Assembly: GCF_010548375.1 (NCBI RefSeq)
Contig: NZ_JAAGLY010000010.1
Location: 1-64,000, forward strand
Source of the DNA: Streptomyces sp. SID13726
Lineage (GTDB): Bacteria; Actinomycetota; Actinomycetes; Streptomycetales; Streptomycetaceae
Length of the DNA stretch: 64,000 bases
Reading direction: 5' to 3'
Both the position numbers and the translations under genes were made by a program. Numbering within the stretch: position 1 is the stretch's first letter; the number at the start of each line of letters is the position of its first letter. Shown here piece by piece: positions 42,120 through 50,578 of this stretch. The notes under the pieces are model-generated. The model searched no databases. It was not told where the DNA came from and was given only the letters and a program-made list of their open reading frames with translations.

Positions 42120-43301
42120 ATGAGCCAGTCCATGGCGGGCCGGTCCACGGCGGGCCGGTCCTTGGAGGGCATGGCCCCCGTGTCCGGCCCTGCGGCGACA
42201 CACCCCCTGGTGACGGACGCGGCGCAGCACCACCGCGTCGACGTCGACCTCGGTGACCGCACCTACCCCGTGCACATCGGCCCCGGCGTCCGCGCCCTGC
42301 TGCCCGAGCTGGTCGCGGCGACCGGTGCCTCGCGTGCCGTCGTCGTGTCGGCGCGGCCGGCCGGGGTGCTGCCCCCGCTCGGGGTGGACACACTGTGGCT
42401 GGCGGCGCGGGACGGGGAGGAGGACAAGACGCTCGCCACCGTGGCCGAACTGTGCGAGAGGTTCGCCGAGTTCGGGCTGACCCGCTCCGACGTGGTGATC
42501 TCCTGCGGCGGCGGCACCACGACCGACACCGTCGGTCTCGCCGCGGCCCTCTACCACCGGGGCACGCCTGTCATCCATCTGCCGACCTCGCTGCTGGCCC
42601 AGGTCGACGCCAGTATCGGCGGCAAGACGGGAGTGAACCTCCCCGAGGGCAAGAACCTCGTCGGCACCTACTGGCAGCCGCGCGCGGTGCTCTGCGACAC
42701 GGAGTTCCTCGCCACCCTGCCGGAACGCGAACGCATCAACGGATGCGGGGAGTTGGCGCGCTGCCACTTCATCGGCGCACCGGGCCTCGGCAGCCTGCCG
42801 CCCGCCGAGCAGATCGCCCGCAGCGTCGGGCTGAAGGCGTCCGTGGTCTCCCGCGACGAACGCGACCAGGGTCTGCGCCACATCCTCAACTACGGCCACA
42901 CCCTGGGCCATGCCCTGGAACGGGCCACGGCGTACGCGCTGCGGCACGGTGAGGCGGTCGCCGTCGGCACCGTCTTCGCGGGCCGGCTCGCCGGTGCCCT
43001 GGGCCGTATCCCGGAGTCCCGGGTCGCCGAACACCAGGAGGTGGTCGCCTCGTTCGGACTACCGACCGCGCTGCCCGCCGACGTGGACCATGACGCCCTG
43101 ATCGGCTACATGCTCCGCGACAAGAAGGCGGAGGGCCACGGGCTCACGTTCGTCCTGGACGGGCCCGACGGCCCCGAACTGGTCGCGGACGTCCCCGAGG
43201 CCGTCGTACGGCGGCAACTGGCGGCCATGGCGCGGTCCGCGGATCCGCTGGGGGCGGAGGCCCCGCGGCCCGCGGCGCCGGTGCCGGGCGCGACCGGCTG
43301 A
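42120..43301 (+). CDS. rifG: aminodehydroquinate synthase (RifG-like)
   Basis: 393 residues from the ATG at 42120, preceded by GGGGGAGG; the first 40 residues are an extra extension. The DHQ synthase signature is clear: SCGGGTTTDTVGLAAALYH, LPTSLLAQVDASIGGKTGVN, KNLVGTYWQP, and the metal-ligand region LNYGHTLGHALE plus HGEAVAVG. The usual E-x-x-K-Y/H-G segment reads ELARCHFIG, so the lysine is replaced by arginine. In AHBA pathways this enzyme cyclises aminoDAHP to aminodehydroquinate. It lies next to the PKS and is paired with the unassigned gene upstream. Confidence 0.9.
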   Translation: MSQSMAGRSTAGRSLEGMAPVSGPAATHPLVTDAAQHHRVDVDLGDRTYPVHIGPGVRALLPELVAATGASRAVVVSARPAGVLPPLGVDTLWLAARDGEEDKTLATVAELCERFAEFGLTRSDVVISCGGGTTTDTVGLAAALYHRGTPVIHLPTSLLAQVDASIGGKTGVNLPEGKNLVGTYWQPRAVLCDTEFLATLPERERINGCGELARCHFIGAPGLGSLPPAEQIARSVGLKASVVSRDERDQGLRHILNYGHTLGHALERATAYALRHGEAVAVGTVFAGRLAGALGRIPESRVAEHQEVVASFGLPTALPADVDHDALIGYMLRDKKAEGHGLTFVLDGPDGPELVADVPEAVVRRQLAAMARSADPLGAEAPRPAAPVPGATG

Positions 43302-43305
43302 GAAA

Positions 43306-43335
43306 GGGGCCGTGGGGTGCGAACCCCACGGCCCC
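43306..43335. terminator. perfect hairpin terminator after the aminoDHQ synthase gene
   Basis: GGGGCCGTGGGGT (43306-43318) pairs perfectly with ACCCCACGGCCCC (43323-43335) around a GCGA loop, five bases after the stop codon. Confidence 0.85.
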
Positions 43336-43382
43336 GCACGGCCGTTGGGTCCGGCTGCGAACCGCCGCCCCAGCACATGACG

Positions 43383-43414
43383 GAAGGCCCGGACGGTGAG
43401 GCGTCCGGGCCTTC
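43383..43414. terminator. perfect hairpin terminator after the rifM-like gene
   Basis: GAAGGCCCGGACG (43383-43395) pairs perfectly with CGTCCGGGCCTTC (43402-43414) around a 6-nt loop. Together with the hairpin at 43306 it separates the two converging AHBA operons. Confidence 0.85.
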
Positions 43415-43432
43415 TGGTGTCACCGGGTCCTG

Positions 43433-44119
43433 CTACGGTGTCGCCGCCACCGGCTCCGCGACCAGTTCGAGCAGCTCGCCGGGGGAGTGGAGCACGACGT
43501 CCGGGGACTCGCGCAGGAGAGGGGCCGGGTCGACGCCCGCCCACAGTGCCGCAGCCGCCGCGACCCCCGCCCCGCGGGCGCTGTGCAGGTCGGTGACGGC
43601 GTCGCCCACCATCACCGTCTCCCCGGGACGGACCCCGAGCACCGACACCGCCAACTCCACCATGTCCGGCGCCGGTTTGGGCCGGATCACCTCGTCCGAA
43701 CCGATCACCACCTCGAACAGGTCGAGCAGCCCGAGCCGGCCGAGCAACGCCCGGGCCCGCTCACCGGCCTTGCCCGTGGCGACCGCCAACGGCACCCCGC
43801 GCCCGTGCAGTTCACGCAGCAGCTCCGGAATCCCCGGGAACACCTGCACCAGCGGCGCGAGCCGGTAGCTCTCGCGGACGAAGGGGCCTTCCATCTCCAG
43901 CGGCAGCCCCATGATCCGCATGATGTCGGGGAAGTACCGGCCCAGATGCCGGTTGTACTCGGCGAAGGGCGCCTCCCCGACGCCCACCACCTCGTCGTAG
44001 GCGATGCTGAACGCCTCCCGCATCACCTCGAAACTGTCGACGAGCACCCCGTCGAGATCGAAGACGACAGCCCGCACCCCGTGGTGCGGACGGCCGTAGT
44101 CGCCCCCACTGTCAACCAT
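43433..44119 (-). CDS. rifM: HAD-family phosphatase (RifM-like)
   Basis: 228 residues, overlapping the rifL-like gene by 8 bp. HAD motifs: VVFDLDGVLVDS (nucleophile Asp and partner Asp), VATGKAGE (motif II), and KPAPDMVELAV ... MVGDAVTDLHSA (motifs III/IV). RifM homologues occur in all AHBA clusters with RifL and RifK and are assigned to a hydrolytic step of the kanosamine branch. Overlapping reading frames in the order K-L-M show a translationally coupled operon. Confidence 0.9.
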   Translation of the reverse strand: MVDSGGDYGRPHHGVRAVVFDLDGVLVDSFEVMREAFSIAYDEVVGVGEAPFAEYNRHLGRYFPDIMRIMGLPLEMEGPFVRESYRLAPLVQVFPGIPELLRELHGRGVPLAVATGKAGERARALLGRLGLLDLFEVVIGSDEVIRPKPAPDMVELAVSVLGVRPGETVMVGDAVTDLHSARGAGVAAAAALWAGVDPAPLLRESPDVVLHSPGELLELVAEPVAATP

Positions 44120-45290
44120 GCCGGAACCTCTCCGAGTCGAGTAGCGTCGATGCCGGCACCACCCGGGCCGCCCTTGTGGAGCGCGCCCCGATCCGTGCCC
44201 GCCGGGCCGAGCGGTAGATGCGCTCGATCACCGCGATGGTGCGACGGACCTCGTCCACGGTCCGCCCCTGGGACGCCGGATCCACCAGCAGCCCCGGCAA
44301 CTCGTCGAGCTGCCGCAGGTATTCGGCGCCGATCTCCTCCTCGGGCAGGGGGATCTCGGTCGTCGTCCCGTCCCGCACCAGCACCAGGGAGGACCCCTTG
44401 CGCCGGTTCGGGCTGAAGCCGAACGTGCAGCGCAGCGTCGCGCTGCCCGCGCTGCCGTCCACCCGGATACGGGTCGTGTCGTACGGCTCGTGCGAGGCCC
44501 AGCTCGCCCGGATCGCCACCGACACCCCGTCCTCCGTGACCAGGAACCCGCGCGCCGTGTCCTCCACGTCGCCCGCGCTGTCCTCCGGGCGGGGCGCGTC
44601 CTTGCGCCAAGCCGCCCCGGAGGACTGGTCGTTGACGAAGTCGTCGGAGACCGTGCCCACCGCCTGGTCGAACCCGACCGGGCCCAGGATCGGCCCGACG
44701 GTGTCCAGCAGATGCCAGCCCAGGTCGACCAGCGCGCCACCGCCCGCGAACTGCCGCTGGGTGAACCAGCCGCCCGCGCTCGGCACGCCACGCGCCCGCA
44801 CCCACGACAACTCCACGTGCCGGATCTCGCCCAGGTCCCGCTCGATGACCTCGCGCAACGCGGTCACGTCGGCGCGGTAGCGGGCCGCGCTGCCCGCGAG
44901 CAGCACCGCACCCCCCTCGCGCTCGGCGGCGGAAAGCTGCTCCGCCTCCGCCGAGTTGAGGCAGACCGGCTTCTCCAGGAACACCGGGATGCCCATGCGC
45001 AGGATCCGGCAGGCCACCACCGAGTGCAGATGGTTCGGTACGGCGACGACGGCCAGGTCGACCGCGTCCGCGCTCAACTCCGTGACATCCGCGAGGAGTC
45101 GGGTACCGGTGCGGTCCTGCGGGATGTCCGCGCGGGCCGCCGGACTGGGGTCCACCACGGACGTCACGGCGAAGGAGGGGTGCTGGCGCAGCCGCGGCAG
45201 CCAGATGGACTTCGCCGCCCACCCCAGACCGACCACGCTGGTTCGGACCGGGGGGTCGCCCGATCCCCGTGCGCTCACCCTTGTGTTCAT
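44112..45290 (-). CDS. rifL: RifL-like oxidoreductase (Gfo/Idh family)
   Basis: 392 residues; its ATG overlaps the AHBA synthase stop codon (ATGA). Rossmann motif VVGLGWAAKSIWLPRLRQHP, then VPNHLHSVVACRIL and FLEKPVCLNSAEAEQL with the intact EKP lysine, and GGALVDLGWHLLDT. In the rifamycin pathway RifL partners RifK to make the 3-amino sugar nucleotide: RifL oxidises UDP-glucose at C3 and RifK transaminates. The gene pair here keeps the same order and overlap. Confidence 0.92.
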   Translation of the reverse strand: MNTRVSARGSGDPPVRTSVVGLGWAAKSIWLPRLRQHPSFAVTSVVDPSPAARADIPQDRTGTRLLADVTELSADAVDLAVVAVPNHLHSVVACRILRMGIPVFLEKPVCLNSAEAEQLSAAEREGGAVLLAGSAARYRADVTALREVIERDLGEIRHVELSWVRARGVPSAGGWFTQRQFAGGGALVDLGWHLLDTVGPILGPVGFDQAVGTVSDDFVNDQSSGAAWRKDAPRPEDSAGDVEDTARGFLVTEDGVSVAIRASWASHEPYDTTRIRVDGSAGSATLRCTFGFSPNRRKGSSLVLVRDGTTTEIPLPEEEIGAEYLRQLDELPGLLVDPASQGRTVDEVRRTIAVIERIYRSARRARIGARSTRAARVVPASTLLDSERFRHG

Positions 45291-46456
45291 GCCCGCGCGA
45301 CCTCTTCCGCCACGACCTCGGCCACGGCGTGCATCTGCTCCTCGGTGCCGAGCAGGGTGCGGTGGTGCAGCCAGACGCAGTCCGCGTTGATGGCCTCGGT
45401 GACCGGGTTGCGCTCGGCCAGCTCCTCGACGGTGGCGGCGGGCGGCGCGTACTCCCAGAAGCCCTCGGAGCGGTAGATCGCGCGGAACGCGATGAACGCC
45501 GGCACGCCCCGCTCCACCAGCCGGTCCACCAGCGCGTTGCGGTCGGCCTCGGCGATGCCCGGGATCCGGAACATCTGCATGTAGTGCGGGTGGTTGGTGA
45601 TGCGCTCGTCGCGGGCCTGCGGGACCACGCCGGGGATCTTCGCCAGCAGCCCGGCGATCAGCGGGGCGCGCAGCTCGCGGGTGGCGATCTGCTCGTCCAG
45701 ACGGCCGAGTTGGGCGCGCAGGACGGCCGCCGAGAACTCGTTCATACGGAAGTTGGAGCCCGACGTCTGGTGGTGGTACTTGCGGTCGGTGCGCGGCCGG
45801 CCGCAGCTGTGCCGCAGGAAGCCCTCCTGGTACGAGGCCTCGTCCGGGAAGGTCACCAGGCCGCCCTCGCCCGCCGTCATCAGCTTGCCGTTCTGGAAGC
45901 TGAAGGCGGCTATGGAGCCCAGCTCACCGGCCTTGCGGCCGAGCCACTCGGCGCCGTGCGCGTGCGCCGCGTCCTGGATCAGCGGCACCCCGCTGTCCGC
46001 GGAGACCTTGCCGAGGGCGTCCATGTCGGCGAAGTGGCCCGCCATGTGCACCGGCATGATGGCCGCGGTCCGCGGGGTGAGCGCGGCCCGCACCGCCTCG
46101 GGGTCCAGGCAGTAGGTGTCCGGGTCGACGTCGACCGGGATCGCCACGGCGCCGAGCCGCTGGGCGGCCTGCGAGGAGGAGATGAAGGTGAAGGCGGGCA
46201 CGATGACCTCGCTGCCCTCGCGCACCCCGAGGACCTGGAGGGCGAGTTCCAGGGCGTGGGTGCCGTTCGTCACCGCCAGGGCGTAAGGGGCGCCGTGCCG
46301 GTCGGCGAACTCCCGCTCGAACGAGTCGACTTCACTGCCGCCCATGCGCCACCACTGGCCCTGGTCCAGGGCACGGATGAGACCGGTGCGCTCCTCGTCG
46401 CCGTAGCGCGGCCACACCGGGAGGTCCGCGAGGAGTTTCTGCGCCTGATCATTCAT
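45287..46456 (-). CDS. rifK: AHBA synthase / aminotransferase (RifK)
   Basis: 389 residues from the ATG at 46456, matching the usual start of RifK; the frame opens at 46477. The protein follows RifK closely by eye: QGQWWRMGG, AVTNGTHALELALQVLGV, VIVPAFTFISSSQAAQRLGA, PVHMAGHFADMDAL, DAAHAHGAEW and FSFQNGKLMTAGEGG with the PLP lysine K191. It is a DegT/AHBA_syn fold enzyme with two roles in the pathway: aromatisation of aminodehydroshikimate to AHBA and, with RifL, sugar transamination. It is the diagnostic gene of this cluster and heads a K-L-M operon. Confidence 0.97.
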   Translation of the reverse strand: MNDQAQKLLADLPVWPRYGDEERTGLIRALDQGQWWRMGGSEVDSFEREFADRHGAPYALAVTNGTHALELALQVLGVREGSEVIVPAFTFISSSQAAQRLGAVAIPVDVDPDTYCLDPEAVRAALTPRTAAIMPVHMAGHFADMDALGKVSADSGVPLIQDAAHAHGAEWLGRKAGELGSIAAFSFQNGKLMTAGEGGLVTFPDEASYQEGFLRHSCGRPRTDRKYHHQTSGSNFRMNEFSAAVLRAQLGRLDEQIATRELRAPLIAGLLAKIPGVVPQARDERITNHPHYMQMFRIPGIAEADRNALVDRLVERGVPAFIAFRAIYRSEGFWEYAPPAATVEELAERNPVTEAINADCVWLHHRTLLGTEEQMHAVAEVVAEEVARA

Positions 46457-46546
46457 GACGATCCATTCCTGTTCCACCGAAGATTGAGGGAAGAACCCAC
46501 CCCGGAAAACCGGCCGGAATACGGAGATCCGGCGACGGGGAATATC

Positions 46547-46608
46547 ACGCTACCGCGCGTATGGCATCTGTTCCCATCCCCTACCGGGACCCCGGAAACC
46601 CCCCTATA
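46547..46608 (-). promoter_or_regulatory. SARP-type repeats and promoter of the rifK-L-M operon
   Basis: On the minus strand ATAGGGG-GGTT-TCCGGGG (11-bp period) spans 46590-46607, then a third heptamer GTAGGGG at 46578-46584, 12 bp from the second. A TAGCGT box, identical to that of the flavin oxidase promoter, lies at 46547-46552, 25 nt after the last heptamer. The region also separates the divergent rifJ-like operon starting at 46740. Confidence 0.55.
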
Positions 46609-46739
46609 TGAACGGCCTTTCACCCCTCAAGTGGAAACCGATCCCCGGAGCTCCGCCACAACCGTCGAACACGAGAAAGAATGGAATGCGAATGGGCCGC
46701 CGAAGAACCGGTCCCCGAACCGCAGTTGTGAGGTGAGTC

Positions 46740-47363
46740 ATGAGCGCGATACTCCTGCTGAACGGCCCCAACCTCGGGATCCTCGGTCAGCGTGAGCCCG
46801 AGGTGTACGGCACCGACACGCTGGCCGACATCGAGCGGGCGGTCGGGGAGGAGGTCGCCGGGATGGGCTGGCAGGTCATCTCGTTCCAGAGCGACTCCGA
46901 GGGAGACCTGGTCCGTGCCGTGCACGCCAACTACGGCACCGTCGGCGCGATCGTGAACCCCGGCGCGCTCATGGTCGCAGGCTGGAGCCTGCGCGACGCC
47001 CTCGCCAACTACCCGCGCCCCTGGATCGAGGTGCACCTCTCCAACGTCTGGGCGCGCGAGCAGTGGCGCCACGAGTCGATCATCGCCCCGCTCGCCTCGG
47101 GCGTGGTGGTGGGCCTCGGCTCACTGGGCTACCGACTGGGCGCGCGGGCCCTGTTGGCGACGGCGGCGGGGTCCCGGCCGACGGCGGCGCCGAACGGTGC
47201 CGAGACGGCCGTAGGAGCGCAGGCAGCCGTGGCGAACGGTGCCGAGACGGCCAAAGCGAACGGTGTCGAGGCCGCCGTAGGACCGCAGGCGCCCCTGCCG
47301 AACGGCGCCGCGCCGGCCGCAGGCCCGCAGCCTGCCGCCCCGACGCTCGCCGCGACCGCCTAG
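46740..47363 (+). CDS. rifJ: aminodehydroquinate dehydratase (RifJ-like, type II DHQase)
   Basis: 207 residues. The first 145 form a type II dehydroquinase: LLLNGPNLGILGQREPEVYG, ISFQSDSEGDLVRAVH, VNPGALMVAGWSLRDAL and PWIEVHLSNVWAREQWRHES contain the usual Asn, Tyr, Glu and His/Ser positions. It should dehydrate aminoDHQ to aminodehydroshikimate, the substrate of AHBA synthase. The last ~60 residues are a low-complexity Ala/Gly/Pro tail with repeated NGAE-T-A and VG-QA units, absent from normal dehydroquinases (about 150 residues). It heads a plus-strand operon with the thioesterase and kinase genes. Confidence 0.92.
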   Translation: MSAILLLNGPNLGILGQREPEVYGTDTLADIERAVGEEVAGMGWQVISFQSDSEGDLVRAVHANYGTVGAIVNPGALMVAGWSLRDALANYPRPWIEVHLSNVWAREQWRHESIIAPLASGVVVGLGSLGYRLGARALLATAAGSRPTAAPNGAETAVGAQAAVANGAETAKANGVEAAVGPQAPLPNGAAPAAGPQPAAPTLAATA

Positions 47364-47371
47364 GAGAGCCG

Positions 47372-48139
47372 ATGAACACGACGACCGCGGCCTGCTCCCA
47401 GCAGTGGATACGCCGCTACCACCCCAAGCCGGACCGTCGCATCACCCTCGTCGCCCTGCCGCACGCCGGTGGTTCGGCGAGCTACTTCCACCCCCTGTCG
47501 GCGGCGCTCGGCGAGGAGGTGGAGGTCCTGTCCGTGCAGTACCCCGGCCGCCAGGACCGCAGGCACGAACCCCTCGTGGCGGACGTGAAGCAGCTCGCCG
47601 AGCAGATCACGCGCGCGCTGCTGCCCTGGGCGGGCCCGGTCGCCCTGTTCGGCCACAGCATGGGCGCGACCGTCGCCTACGAGGTGGCCCGGCGCCTTGA
47701 GCAGGACGGCTCGCCCGCTGCCGCGCTGATCGTCTCGGCGCGCCGGGCCCCGTCGGTGGTGCGCGCGGACGCCTTCCACCGGCTGACCGACGACCAGCTG
47801 CTGTCGGAGGTGCGGGCGCTGGGCGGCAGCGACGCGGCGCTCGCCCTGGACGAGGAGCTGATCCGGCTCACCCTGCCGGTGCTGCGCAACGACTTCGAAG
47901 CGGTGGCGAATTACCGCTGCACGCATACGGAACCCCTGCGCAGCCCGATCACCGCGCTGGTCGGATCGAGCGATCCGAGAGTCACGGTGGGGGAGGTGGA
48001 CGAATGGCGCCGACACACCGAGGACGAATTCTCCCTCCATGTCTTCGAGGGCGGCCATTTCTATCTTGCGGAACACAGTGCGGCCGTGACCGACCTTCTG
48101 CGTACGGCGCTCTCCCCGCACCTGGCCAAGGAAATCTAG
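47372..48139 (+). CDS. rifR: type II thioesterase (RifR-like)
   Basis: 255 residues with AGGAGAGCC just before the ATG. Alpha/beta-hydrolase motifs: ALPHAGGSASYFHPL, FGHSMGATVAYEV with the nucleophile S96, the Asp in VGSSDPRVT and the His in FEGGHFYLAEH. Stand-alone thioesterases of this class remove aberrant acyl groups from PKS acyl carrier domains. The spacing of 8 bp after the dehydratase gene points to one transcript. Confidence 0.9.
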   Translation: MNTTTAACSQQWIRRYHPKPDRRITLVALPHAGGSASYFHPLSAALGEEVEVLSVQYPGRQDRRHEPLVADVKQLAEQITRALLPWAGPVALFGHSMGATVAYEVARRLEQDGSPAAALIVSARRAPSVVRADAFHRLTDDQLLSEVRALGGSDAALALDEELIRLTLPVLRNDFEAVANYRCTHTEPLRSPITALVGSSDPRVTVGEVDEWRRHTEDEFSLHVFEGGHFYLAEHSAAVTDLLRTALSPHLAKEI

Positions 48140-48158
48140 ACGCGAGGAGTGAATTGCC

Positions 48159-49088
48159 GTGAGCCGTCTGGGAATCGACATCGGCGGCACCAAGGTCGCA
48201 CTGCGGCTGGAACGCAGCGGTGCGGCGATCGACGCCCGGCCCTGGCAGAAGGTGTTCCCCTGGCCGGAGAGCGGGGGAGTGGCGGCGGACCTGGCGGCGC
48301 TGGGCAAGTCCCTTGCGGAGCTGCCCGGTTCGGCGGGCGACCCGGTGACCTCGGTGGGGGTGGCGCTGCCCGCGGCCCTGGACACCGAGGGCCGGGTGCG
48401 GGGGTGGCCCAACCGGCCGACCTGGCAAGGCCTGGATCTGTCACGGCAGTTGGAGGCGTTCCTGCCCGGCGCGCGGATCCGGGTGGCGGACGACGGCGAC
48501 CTGGCCGCGCTCGCGGAGGCGCGGGCGGCCGGCTGCCGTGACCTGGTCCATCTCGGCGTCGGCACGGGCATCGGCGGCGGGGTGGTCCTGGACGGCGTGA
48601 TGCGCCCGGGCACGGCACGCGGCTCCTGCGAGGTGGGCCACGTCATCGTCGACCACCGCGCGGGCGAACCGTGCGACTGCGGCCGCAGAGGCTGTGTCCA
48701 GTCCCTGTCCTCGGGCCGGGCGGTCCTGCGCCGTGCGTCCCGACTCCGCGGCGAACAGGTGGACTTCCCCGCACTCCTGGCCGCCTGTTCGGCGACCACC
48801 CCCTGGGCCACGACTCTGATCGACGAGAGCGCCTCCGCCCTGGCGGCAGCCGCGACCTCCCTCGCCGAACTGACCCACCCTGACATCATCACGATCGGCG
48901 GCGGCTTCGCGACATCGGTCCCCGGCTACCTCACCCGAGTGACCACCCACTTCACTTCCCTGCACCGCCCCAACGGCCCCACCCCCGAACTCCGCCCCGC
49001 AGCCCTGGGCGCCCTGTCCTCACTGGACGGAGCGCTGCTGCTGGCGCGGGGGGTCGGGGTGAGCACACCGGACACAGCAGGGGGCTGA
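48159..49088 (+). CDS. rifN: ROK-family kanosamine kinase (RifN-like)
   Basis: 309 residues from a GTG with GAGGAGTG upstream. ROK motifs: LGIDIGGTKVALRLE (phosphate loop), VADDGDLAALAEA, LGVGTGIGGGVVLDG and the zinc-binding GEPCDCGRRGCVQ with the conserved histidine in CEVGHVIVDHR. RifN phosphorylates kanosamine to kanosamine 6-phosphate, the entry to the aminoshikimate route. It is the last gene of the plus-strand operon. A general sugar kinase is the alternative, but the neighbours favour RifN. Confidence 0.9.
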   Translation: MSRLGIDIGGTKVALRLERSGAAIDARPWQKVFPWPESGGVAADLAALGKSLAELPGSAGDPVTSVGVALPAALDTEGRVRGWPNRPTWQGLDLSRQLEAFLPGARIRVADDGDLAALAEARAAGCRDLVHLGVGTGIGGGVVLDGVMRPGTARGSCEVGHVIVDHRAGEPCDCGRRGCVQSLSSGRAVLRRASRLRGEQVDFPALLAACSATTPWATTLIDESASALAAAATSLAELTHPDIITIGGGFATSVPGYLTRVTTHFTSLHRPNGPTPELRPAALGALSSLDGALLLARGVGVSTPDTAGG

Positions 49089-49625
49089 CGGCAGGCGTGG
49101 GGGTACGGCTACGGGAGGGGGCCGGCGAGACGTCCGACCCACCGGAGCGGGGCGCCGGCTCACCGGCCGTGTCCTGTGCTGTCCCGCCTTGCTGTACGGG
49201 CATCCGCTGGTCGGCGCCGGGGACGGGCCGTGGTGATTCCGGGGCCTGCGAGCGCTGGGCGAGGCAGGGTCACGGGCTGGTCCCGAGCCGCCGGAGCGCC
49301 CGGCGGCCGACCGGTGCCGAGCCGAGAGGGGCGGGCGATGGAGGACCGAAGACTTCGGAGGGCGCCGGGTACGGCAGGAGCCGTAGGCCGACTCCGAGCC
49401 GCCGAAGCCCTCCGGGCAGCACCCTGTACTTGTGCCGCAGCCGGGTCACCACCCGTGCCCCGGCGCCCTCCCGCCCAGCCGCCCGAGCACCCACCAGGCA
49501 GGCACTCGCCGGCCGGTGCCGAGGGTGGCGGGTGATGGAGGACCGATGACCCCGGGAGCGCCGGGCACGGCAGGAGCCGTAGGCCGACCCCGAGCCGCCG
49601 GAGCCCCCCGGCACCCCCTCCCTGC
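49089..49625. repeat. non-coding convergent region with a diverged direct repeat
   Basis: 537 bases between the kinase gene and the converging SARP gene. No convincing gene; the small frames here are arginine/proline-rich. Two copies of a roughly 105-115-bp sequence lie at about 49311-49425 and 49512-49615. The cores CGGCAGGAGCCGTAGGCCGA match base for base, and flanks such as GATGGAGGACCGA and GAGCCGCCG are also shared. Confidence 0.6.
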
Positions 49626-50516
49626 CTACCCGTGCCGCCGTCGACTCATCGACTGGGCTCCCCTTGCCATCCCACCCCGCCCCGCCGTGATGCGTTCGCA
49701 GCGGCGGACTCCCGCCGGGCGGGGGATCGTGCGGCGCCAGCGGGGCTCGGTGTCCTGGGTCAGGGACGGGTCGTGGTTGAGGACGGCCACTTCCAGGGCG
49801 CGGAGTTCATGCCCGGGGTCGAGGCCGAAGTTGTCCAGCAGCGCGGCCCGGGTGCGCTGATACGCGGCCAGCGCGTCATGCTGGCGCCCGCAGCGGTACA
49901 GCGCCACCATCAGCAGCCCGCACATCCGCTCCCCGGTCGGCTCGGCCGTCGCCATCTGCTCCAGCTCGCCGAGGATCTCCTGGTGCCGCCCCCGGTTGAG
50001 GGCCTCCTGCGCGTAGTCCTCGAAGACCGACATCCGCAGCCCCGCCACCGCGCTGAGCTCCGGCCAGGAGATCCCGGCCTCGGTCAGGTCGGCGAGCGCC
50101 GGCCCACGCCACAGTCGTAGCGCGGCCCGCAGCTGTTCGAGCCCCGACTCCCGGTCACCCGTGGCGAGTTCGGCCCGGCCGGCCTCCGCCAGCCGGCGGA
50201 AGTGCCACAGGTCGACGTTGCCGTCGGTGACGGTCAGCCGGTACCCGGGGGCCGTCGTCGTGAGAGTGACCGTCCCCGCGGGATACGCGTGCCGTTCGAT
50301 GATCTTGCGCAGCCCGGACACGGCGTTCTGCACCATTTTCCGGGACGTCGCCGGAGTGTCGTATCCCCACAGCGCGTGCATCAATTTGCTGGTGGGCACG
50401 ACTTCATTGGCGTGCAGCAGAAGAAATCCCGCGGTGGCCCGCTGATTGAATCCCCCGAGGCCCACCGGGTCGTCTTGGGAAAACGCTTCCAACGGGCCGA
50501 GCAAATTGAACCGCAT
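49626..50516 (-). CDS. SARP-family transcriptional activator
   Basis: 296 residues from the ATG at 50516 with GGGGGTGAG upstream. N-terminal winged-helix trans_reg_C-like domain (RFNLLGPLEAFSQDDPVGLG ... KLMHALWGYDTPATSRKMVQ, NAVSGLRKII) and a bacterial transcriptional activation domain (DLWHFRRLAEAGRAEL, LEQLRAALRLWRGPALADL, QHDALAAYQRTRAALLDNFG), the layout of small Streptomyces antibiotic regulatory proteins. These bind heptamer repeats with 11-bp periodicity. Such repeats lie upstream of four operons in this window. An ARE-like operator 66 bp before its start suggests control by a butyrolactone receptor. Confidence 0.88.
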   Translation of the reverse strand: MRFNLLGPLEAFSQDDPVGLGGFNQRATAGFLLLHANEVVPTSKLMHALWGYDTPATSRKMVQNAVSGLRKIIERHAYPAGTVTLTTTAPGYRLTVTDGNVDLWHFRRLAEAGRAELATGDRESGLEQLRAALRLWRGPALADLTEAGISWPELSAVAGLRMSVFEDYAQEALNRGRHQEILGELEQMATAEPTGERMCGLLMVALYRCGRQHDALAAYQRTRAALLDNFGLDPGHELRALEVAVLNHDPSLTQDTEPRWRRTIPRPAGVRRCERITAGRGGMARGAQSMSRRRHG

Positions 50517-50578
50517 GCGGCTCACCCCCAGTCGAAGTCGAGGCGGACAGCCGCCTCCACGAGGTACCCCTACAGTAA

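Noticed and set aside
49097..49549. Plus-strand frame of 150 codons after the kinase gene
   Set aside because: Composition is Arg/Gly/Pro-rich with no domain, and it runs through the direct repeats; no convincing ribosome site.
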